Shown here piece after piece: positions 5,440 to 10,048 of a DNA stretch of 10,048 bases. The stretch lies in assembly GCA_022837365.1 (NCBI GenBank), contig JALHHV010000131.1, forward strand, positions 1 to 10,048. The letters run 5' to 3'. A program made the position numbers and the translations under genes. Source of the stretch: Desulfovibrio sp. (GTDB taxonomy: Bacteria; Desulfobacterota; Desulfovibrionia; Desulfovibrionales; Desulfovibrionaceae). The notes beneath the pieces were generated by a model, which saw nothing but the letters and a program-made list of their open reading frames with translations, was not told where the DNA came from and did no database searches. Every line of letters starts with the position of its first letter. The first letter of the stretch is position 1.

Positions 5440-7807
5440 TTACAGCAGCGGAATGTCCCAGTTGAACGGGCTGGTCCTGCGGGGTTCGGGCACGGTCTGG
5501 GGCGGGTGTTCGTCGATGCGCACGAACAGGGTGTATCCGGCGGCCTCCAGTTGCGGGCGGCGGTCCTCGATGTCCAGCGGCCAGCCGGGGTAGATCCAGG
5601 TGTTCTGGCCGTAGCGGCGGGCCCAGAACACCTCGGCCCGGCTTCAGCCCTTCCAGGTGATGGCGGGTGACGCCCATGGGCCAGTAGCCGGACAGCACCA
5701 CGCCCAGCGGCAGGCAGCTCTGGCGCGGCAGGGCCAGGATGTCCTCTCCGGGCAGTTCGGGGCTGACGATGGCGGCGGCAAAGCCCAGCTTGCGCAGCAC
5801 GGCCAGCGCGGCCGGGTTGGAGGTGTTGCAGAAGGGACCGGCGGTCAGCACCAGGTCGCGCCGGGCCTTGTCGTCTCCCGGTTCGCCGAACAGGGCCACC
5901 TGCCACGGCGCGTTGAGCACGAAGTGGCGCGCCCCGTCGCGGGCGGCCTGCCGGGCCATGCGCACCCACTGGGCCTCCTCGTCCGGCCAGATCACCGGCG
6001 GCAGCCACCACGAGATGCGCGGGTACAGCGTGCGCGACACCTCGCGCAGGGCCTTGGGCGACAGCCACAGGCCCATCACCGTGCCGGGGCGCACCCCGGC
6101 CTTGCCCTCGCGGCCGTGCGGCAGCGAGCCGCGCAGGATGACGTCCAGCGGCCGGGCGGGCTTGCCGGGGGCGGGGTATGCCGGGGTGAAGTCCACCGCG
6201 CCGCCTTCGCGCACCTCGCGCGTCAGTTCCGGCTCGCGGCGGTCGATGAGGAACACCGGCGTGCCCGATTTCGGCGTCTTGTGGCGCGGCAGGCGCAGGG
6301 TGAAGGTGCCCGCCTTGGGCACGTGGCGCGCCACCGGCAGGGTGGAATGCCACGATTCGTCCTCGTACCCGATGCGCAGCAGGTCCTGCGGCAGCAGGTT
6401 GAAGCGGGGCTTGAAGAAGATGTCGCCCTCGGGGTTCTGGCCGATCTTGCCCGCCAGCAGGCCGGAACTGGTCTGCTCGCCGGGGGCGGTGGGGTCGTCG
6501 CCGCGCTGGGGCAGGAACCGGGAGTGGGTGCCGGGGCGGCCAAGGGCCATTTCCAGAATGTCCTCGGCCTGCTTGCGGGCCTTGGGGTCGTCCGGGTTGT
6601 CGCGCAGCAGCCGGTAGGCCGACACCGCGTAGTACACGTAGTGCGGCCCCTTCTTGCGGCCCTCGATCTTCCACGAGGCCATGTGCGGCACCGACAGCAG
6701 CGTTTTCGCCAGCACGTCCAGCGAAAGGTCGAGGCACGAGAAGAAGCGCCCCTCGCGGCCCTTCTGGCGGTACACCCGGCGGCACGGCTGCACGCAGCGG
6801 CCGCGCAGGCCGCTTTTGCCGCCCATGTAGCTGGACCAGTAGCAGCGGCCGGACACGCAGTAGCACAGCGCGCCGTGCACGAAGAATTCAAGGTCCAGGC
6901 CGTCGGGGCAGGCGGCCCCGCAGGCGCGGATTTCGTCGATGTTCAACTCGCGCGGCAGGATCACCCGGCTGGCCCCCAGGTCGCGCGCCACGGCGAGCGC
7001 GGCGGGGTGGGTGACGTTGGCCAGGGTGGACAGGTGCAGTTCGCCCGCGAACCCGGCCTGCCGGGCGATGTCCAGCATGCCGAGGTCCTGCACGATGAGC
7101 GCGTCGGGCCGCACGTCGCGGGCCAGGCGGGCCACAAGGCGTCCTGCGGCGCCGGGATCGCCGGGCTTGAGCATGGAGTTCATGGCCACGTAGATGCGGC
7201 GGCCCTCGGCGTGGGCCAGGTCCGTCAGCGCGGCCAGTTCGCCGGTGGCGAAGTTTTCCGCCTGCATGCGGGCCGAAAAGTGCTTCAGGCCCAGGTACAC
7301 CGCGTCGGCACCGGCGGCGAAGGCGGCCAGCGCGGCCTGCATGTCGCCCGCCGGGGCGAGGATTTCGGGCGTGCGCAGACCGTCGCCCGTTTGGGCGGTG
7401 GTGGAGGGGGCGTCGTCGGAACGGACCGGTGCGCCGGATGCGGCAGCCCCCGTGGACACACCGGGGGGCAGCAGTTCCGCCAGTTCCGCCTCGGTCAGGC
7501 GGACGCGGCGATGTTCGCGTTCCGGGGCGCGGCTGTCCACGAAGTCGTCGGCCTTGTTTGCCGGGCGCGCCGGACCGGAAGGACGGGCCGGGCGAGAAGG
7601 CCGGTCCGTCCGGCGGTCGGAACGGTCGTCCGGGCGCCCTTTGGAGCGGCGGCCGCCGTCGCCGGATGCGCCGCCCCCGGCGCGCGGGTCGGTTGACCAG
7701 TCGTTGTCGTGGTCCCGCTTGCCGGGCTTTTTCGGACCGGCCGGGCGCTTGCCCGTGGCGGCGGCGCCCTTTGGGCCGGATGCGGGGCGTGAAGGCTTGC
7801 TGGACAT
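5440..7807 (-). pseudogene. U32-family protein (RlhA/TrhP-like RNA hydroxylase family), frame broken near its C-terminus
   Basis: Start ATG at 7807-7805 (MSSKPSRPASG), with GGAG about 10 bases upstream. Residues 1-145 are a low-complexity Arg/Pro/Gly/Asp-rich tail, probably disordered and RNA-contacting. The U32 core begins at TPEILAPAGDMQAAL (146-160), with GADAVYLG and FVHGALCYCVSGRC. The cluster-binding pattern is C315-x6-C322-x15-C338-x3-C342. A second U32-like half follows to about 720. Characterised members (RlhA, TrhP, UbiU/V) carry a 4Fe-4S cluster and hydroxylate RNA or ubiquinone precursors, the RNA enzymes using prephenate. True proteolysis is doubtful. The frame breaks at about 5636-5641, after EGLKP. 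The remaining expected C-terminus (EVFWARRYGQNTWIYPGWPL... to WDIPLL, stop 5442-5440) is in another frame. Repaired, it would be about 788 residues; as read, the frame runs on to 5024, antisense to mdaB. One surplus base in the CCC at 5637-5639, or a small deletion, would explain it. It may be a sequencing error. Confidence 0.8.
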
Positions 7808-8159
7808 GGATATGTTTCTCCGCGGGGGATGAAATATGCGTGGGGGAGGCCCGCCGGGCGAAAAGGCCGGATATGGCCGACGTGCCGGGGGCGGCGTTGC
7901 GGCAGGACGGATGGCGTCGCGGTGGCCGCATGGGGAGCAGTGCATCTAACCATAGAACGCCCGCATGGCAACCGCAATGACCCGCGCCCCGGAAACCCGC
8001 GCCGCCGCATCCTCCCGGCCCCCCACCGCTTGACCCGGCCCGCGCCGCCGACTACACCGGTATGCACGGGGGGCACGCGCGGTTTCCGTCTCGGAGTGCG
8101 CCCGCGCCCCGGCGGCCACACGACGCGGCCACATTCTTTTCGAGGACACCATCACCGCC
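7808..8159. other. intergenic region between the divergent U32 gene and pyrK
   Basis: GC-rich, with no supportable gene. Open frames crossing it on both strands are out-of-frame extensions of pyrK or the U32 gene. For the U32 gene, TTGCGG (7977-7972) and TATGGT (7954-7949) on the minus strand, 17 bases apart, form a plausible sigma-70 promoter that would leave a leader of about 135 bases. For pyrK I see no promoter, and the only SD-like sequence, GAGGA (8142-8146), is 13 bases from the ATG, further than usual. No riboswitch or PyrR-type attenuator is recognisable. Confidence 0.3.
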
Positions 8160-9071
8160 ATGAACACACCCGCCTGCACCGACCTCAAGGTGCTCGACCT
8201 CGTTCCCTTCGGCCAGACCGGCGGCGAGGCCCGCTTCTTCGCCCTGCGCCTGGAACGCCCCCAGTGGGCCGACTGGAAGCCCGGCCAGTTCGTCATGCTG
8301 CGCCCGGCCGGATGGGCGCTGGACATGCTCTGGGCGCGGCCCTTCTCCATCTGCCGCATCAGCGCCCGCGACCTGGTCATCTTCTTCCAGGTGGTGGGGC
8401 GCGGCACCGCGCGCCTTGCCCAACTGCGCACCGGCGACGTGGTGCACGTGTGGGGGCCGCTGGGCAACGCCTTCGCCATGGAGCCGGACACCCCCACCCT
8501 GATGCTGGCCGGGGGCATCGGCATCGCGCCGTTCATCGGCTATGCCCACACCCACCCCAAGCCGTGGAATCTGTGGATGGACTTCGGCCACCGCATGCCG
8601 CTGGGGTGCTACCCCTTCGAGAGCATCAACGAAAAGATCATGGCCGACAGCCACCACGAGGAAGGCCCCGAGGACCTTTCGCGGTTCATCGAGACCATGG
8701 GCCGCCGGATGCGCGAATTCCGCGACCAGAACGGGCTGGTGCTGGCCTGCGGGCCCACCCCCTTCCTGCGCACGGTGCGCTCGTTCGCGCTGGAATACGG
8801 CGTGCGCACCCAGCTTTCGCTGGAAACGCGCATGGCCTGCGGCGTGGGCGCGTGCCTGGGCTGCGTGTGCCGCACCACAGAGCAGTGGCCCGACCCGGCC
8901 AAGGCGGGCGGCAACGTGCAGACCTGCACCCAGGGCCCCGTGTTCTGGGCCGAGCAGATCACCCGCCGATGCGCCCGTGCAGGCTTGCGAACGCTAGGGG
9001 CTGTTTCTAAATGGTCTTTTCGTCCGTTGGCTGCGTCAAACTTCGCCTTCCATTTCGGTCAAATACGATAA
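8160..9071 (+). CDS. pyrK: dihydroorotate dehydrogenase electron-transfer subunit PyrK, altered C-terminus
   Basis: The FAD/2Fe-2S subunit that passes electrons from PyrD's FMN to NAD+ in class 1B dihydroorotate dehydrogenase (de novo pyrimidine synthesis, cytoplasm). The FAD-binding RPFS motif is at 60-63 and the NAD-binding GGIGIAP at 118-124. Cluster cysteines are C227-x4-C232-x2-C235-x20-C256 (MACGVGACLGC ... QTCTQGPVFW). The body is complete by about residue 267. As written, the frame continues through the repeat element to TAA at 9069-9071 (303 residues), the last 25 being repeat-encoded. If one C in ACCCGCC (8961-8967) is surplus, the protein instead ends ITADAPVQACER at TAG 8995-8997, about 278 residues. 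I think that is the original end. pyrD follows directly, and before the element inserted the two genes would have been about 20 bases apart. Start: first ATG giving the usual N-terminus; the ribosome site is weak. Confidence 0.9.
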   Translation: MNTPACTDLKVLDLVPFGQTGGEARFFALRLERPQWADWKPGQFVMLRPAGWALDMLWARPFSICRISARDLVIFFQVVGRGTARLAQLRTGDVVHVWGPLGNAFAMEPDTPTLMLAGGIGIAPFIGYAHTHPKPWNLWMDFGHRMPLGCYPFESINEKIMADSHHEEGPEDLSRFIETMGRRMREFRDQNGLVLACGPTPFLRTVRSFALEYGVRTQLSLETRMACGVGACLGCVCRTTEQWPDPAKAGGNVQTCTQGPVFWAEQITRRCARAGLRTLGAVSKWSFRPLAASNFAFHFGQIR

Positions 9072-9144
9072 GAGTATGCTCCCTTATGGCAGGCTCGTTT
9101 TCCTTGCCAACGAACGGAAATCCTCATTTGGAAACAACCCCTAG
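8994..9144. mobile_element. MITE-like non-coding inverted-repeat element between pyrK and pyrD
   Basis: The ends are imperfect inverted repeats: GGGCTGTTTCTAAATG (8998-9013) against the reverse complement of CATTTGGAAACAACCC (9125-9140), 14 of 16 matching. Each end is flanked by CTAG (8994-8997 and 9141-9144), consistent with a 4-bp target duplication and a core of 143 bp. Inner arms also pair: TTTTCGTCCGTTGGC (9017-9031) with GCCAACGAACGGAAA (9106-9120), 13 of 15; and GCCTTCCAT (9045-9053) with ATGGCAGGC (9086-9094), 8 of 9. The RNA would fold into one long hairpin. There is no transposase, so it needs one in trans. GGG-type ends with CTAG targets recall IS5-family (IS427-like) elements; that is inference. 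Composition is lower-GC than the flanks. The pyrD ribosome site lies just outside the right end. Confidence 0.8.
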
Positions 9145-9154
9145 GGCAGGGGCC

Positions 9155-9158
9155 AGGA
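9155..9158 (+). promoter_or_regulatory. ribosome binding site of pyrD
   Basis: AGGA, 7 bases before the pyrD ATG at 9166. It lies outside the repeat element (which ends at 9140/9144), so the insertion left pyrD's own translation signal intact. It supports the 9166 start. Confidence 0.7.
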
Positions 9159-9165
9159 TACAATC

Positions 9166-10048
9166 ATGATCGACATGCACGTTACCCTTCCCGGCGGACT
9201 GCACCCGCTGACCCTGAACAACCCGGTCATGACCGCATCGGGCACCTTCGGGTACGGGGTGGAATTCGCCCCCTACGGCGACCTGACCAAGCTGGGCCCT
9301 GTCCCCGCGCCGGGGCAACCCCATGCCCCGCGTGGCCGAAACCCCCTGCGGCATGCTGAACGCCGTGGGGTTGCAGAACGACGGCGCGGACTACTTCGTG
9401 CGCAACACCCTGCCGAAGCTGCCGTGGCGCGAGGTGCCCGTCGTGGCCAACCTGTACGCCTGCGACCCCGGCGAGTTCGGCGAACTGGCCGGGGTGCTGG
9501 CCGCCGAAGAGGGCGTGGCCGCGCTGGAAGTGAACATCTCGTGCCCCAACGTGAAGGAGGGCGGGGTGATCTTCGGGCAGGACCCGCGCCAGGCCGCCAA
9601 GGTGACCGAGGCGGTGAAGCTGCGCGCGGGCAGCAAGCCGGTGATGGTCAAGCTGTCCCCCAACGTCACCGACATCGCGCTCATGGCCCGCGCCGTGGAA
9701 GACGCCGGGGCCGACGTGCTGTCGTGCATCAACACCCTGACCGGCATGGGCGTGGACATCAACACCCGCAAGCCCCTGCTGGCCAACGTGGTGGGCGGCC
9801 TGTCCGGCCCGGCCATCAAGCCCGTGGCCCTGCGCTGCGTGTGGCAGGTGGCCAAGGCCGTGTCCATCCCGGTCATCGGTATCGGCGGCATCACCAGCGC
9901 GGAGGACGTGCTGGAATTCCTGCTGGTGGGCGCGCACGCCGTGCAGGTGGGCACCGCCAACTTCATCCGCCCCGACTTCGCCTTCCGCCTCGTGGACGAA
10001 CTGGCCGCCCTGTGCGAGCGCATGGGCATCGAGCAGTGGGATGATTTC
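9166..10048 (+). pseudogene. pyrD: dihydroorotate dehydrogenase class 1B catalytic subunit PyrD, frame-disrupted, runs off right edge
   Basis: An FMN enzyme oxidising dihydroorotate to orotate, partner of PyrK. The first frame gives MIDMHVTLPGGLHPLTLNNPVMTASGTFGYG... to DLTKLG (to about 9297). The rest of the protein is in another frame from about 9302: SPRRGNPMPRVAETPCGML, then LEVNISCPNVKEGG with the class-1B catalytic Cys (codon 9542-9544), VMVKLSPNV, CINTLTGMGVD, and the FMN-phosphate segment IPVIGIGGITSAEDV. Family members have a short loop with a conserved Lys (like VVKG or IKAT) between these two parts. It is missing here, so about 20-25 bases, not a multiple of three, appear deleted. 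As written only a short aberrant protein is made. Allowing for the deletion, the length to the edge is about 300 residues, nearly the whole family length. Loss would block pyrimidine synthesis unless another pyrD exists, so an assembly error is a serious alternative. Confidence 0.85.

Noticed and set aside
5630..5650. Programmed ribosomal frameshift in the U32 gene
   Set aside because: No slippery heptamer or downstream structure of the usual kind is visible, and the family is not known to use recoding.
4608..6866. Minus-strand open frame of 752 codons overlapping mdaB and the U32 gene
   Set aside because: Out of frame with the U32 gene for most of its length and antisense to mdaB; its composition is Arg/Pro/Ala-rich with no family motif.
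5657..7696. Plus-strand open frame of 679 codons opposite the U32 gene
   Set aside because: Its product is a low-complexity Gly/Ala/Val/His/Gln string typical of the complement of GC-rich coding DNA; the minus strand carries clear U32 motifs.
7829..9010. Plus-strand open frame of 393 codons over the pyrK start
   Set aside because: Arg/Pro/His-rich shadow of pyrK in another frame; the PyrK motifs are all in the 8160 frame.
8994..9144. Complete insertion sequence or attenuator native to pyrKD
   Set aside because: Too short for a transposase, with no open frame of size; the flanking CTAG copies and lower GC favour a mobile MITE-like element over a native attenuator, although a regulatory effect remains possible.
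1..10048. CRISPR array
   Set aside because: No regularly spaced direct repeats are present on either strand.

Overview
The window looks like chromosomal DNA of a GC-rich, anaerobic delta-proteobacterium, most likely Desulfovibrionaceae (Desulfovibrio/Nitratidesulfovibrio type). That placement is from protein style and the pyrK-pyrD arrangement, not from a search. Most of the window is high-GC (for example 43 of 60 bases are G/C at 8461-8520). One block, about 840-4575, is clearly lower (23 of 60 at 2401-2460) and carries genes of a different character.

Layout: (1) 1-320, the N-terminal part of a LysR regulator on the minus strand, running off the left edge. (2) 321-1013, a long gap with an AT-rich lysR control region, one possible 51-codon membrane microprotein (512-667), a strong stem-loop (731-759), and an AT-richer leader before the next gene. 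(3) 1014-4512, a tight two-gene plus-strand operon: a small AAA+ ATPase and a large cytoplasmic subtilisin-like protease. I identify this pair as an IetAS-type anti-phage defence module. It ends at a 12-bp hairpin (4543-4575). (4) 4773-5357, mdaB, a flavodoxin-fold NAD(P)H:quinone reductase, converging on (5) 5440-7807, a minus-strand U32-family protein (prephenate-dependent RNA hydroxylase family). The two share a bidirectional terminator at 5377-5408. (6) 8160-10048, pyrK and pyrD, the electron-transfer and catalytic subunits of class 1B dihydroorotate dehydrogenase (de novo pyrimidine synthesis). PyrD runs off the right edge.

Two things stand out besides the defence module. A small non-coding element of about 143 bp, with imperfect terminal inverted repeats and flanking CTAG copies (a MITE-like element), sits exactly between pyrK and pyrD and overlaps the probable original pyrK stop codon. 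In addition, three neighbouring genes (U32, pyrK, pyrD) each show a reading-frame break, while the lysR, ietA, ietS and mdaB frames are intact. The pyrD break also appears to have lost about 20-25 bases encoding a conserved FMN/substrate-binding loop. Because pyrD is normally needed for pyrimidine synthesis, the breaks are either sequence or assembly errors in GC-rich DNA or genuine gene decay. The sequence alone cannot decide between these.

Functionally, ietA and ietS are expected to work together in defence. PyrK and PyrD form one enzyme. LysR and MdaB may once have been a divergent regulator-target pair, now separated by the defence block; this last point is only an inference.
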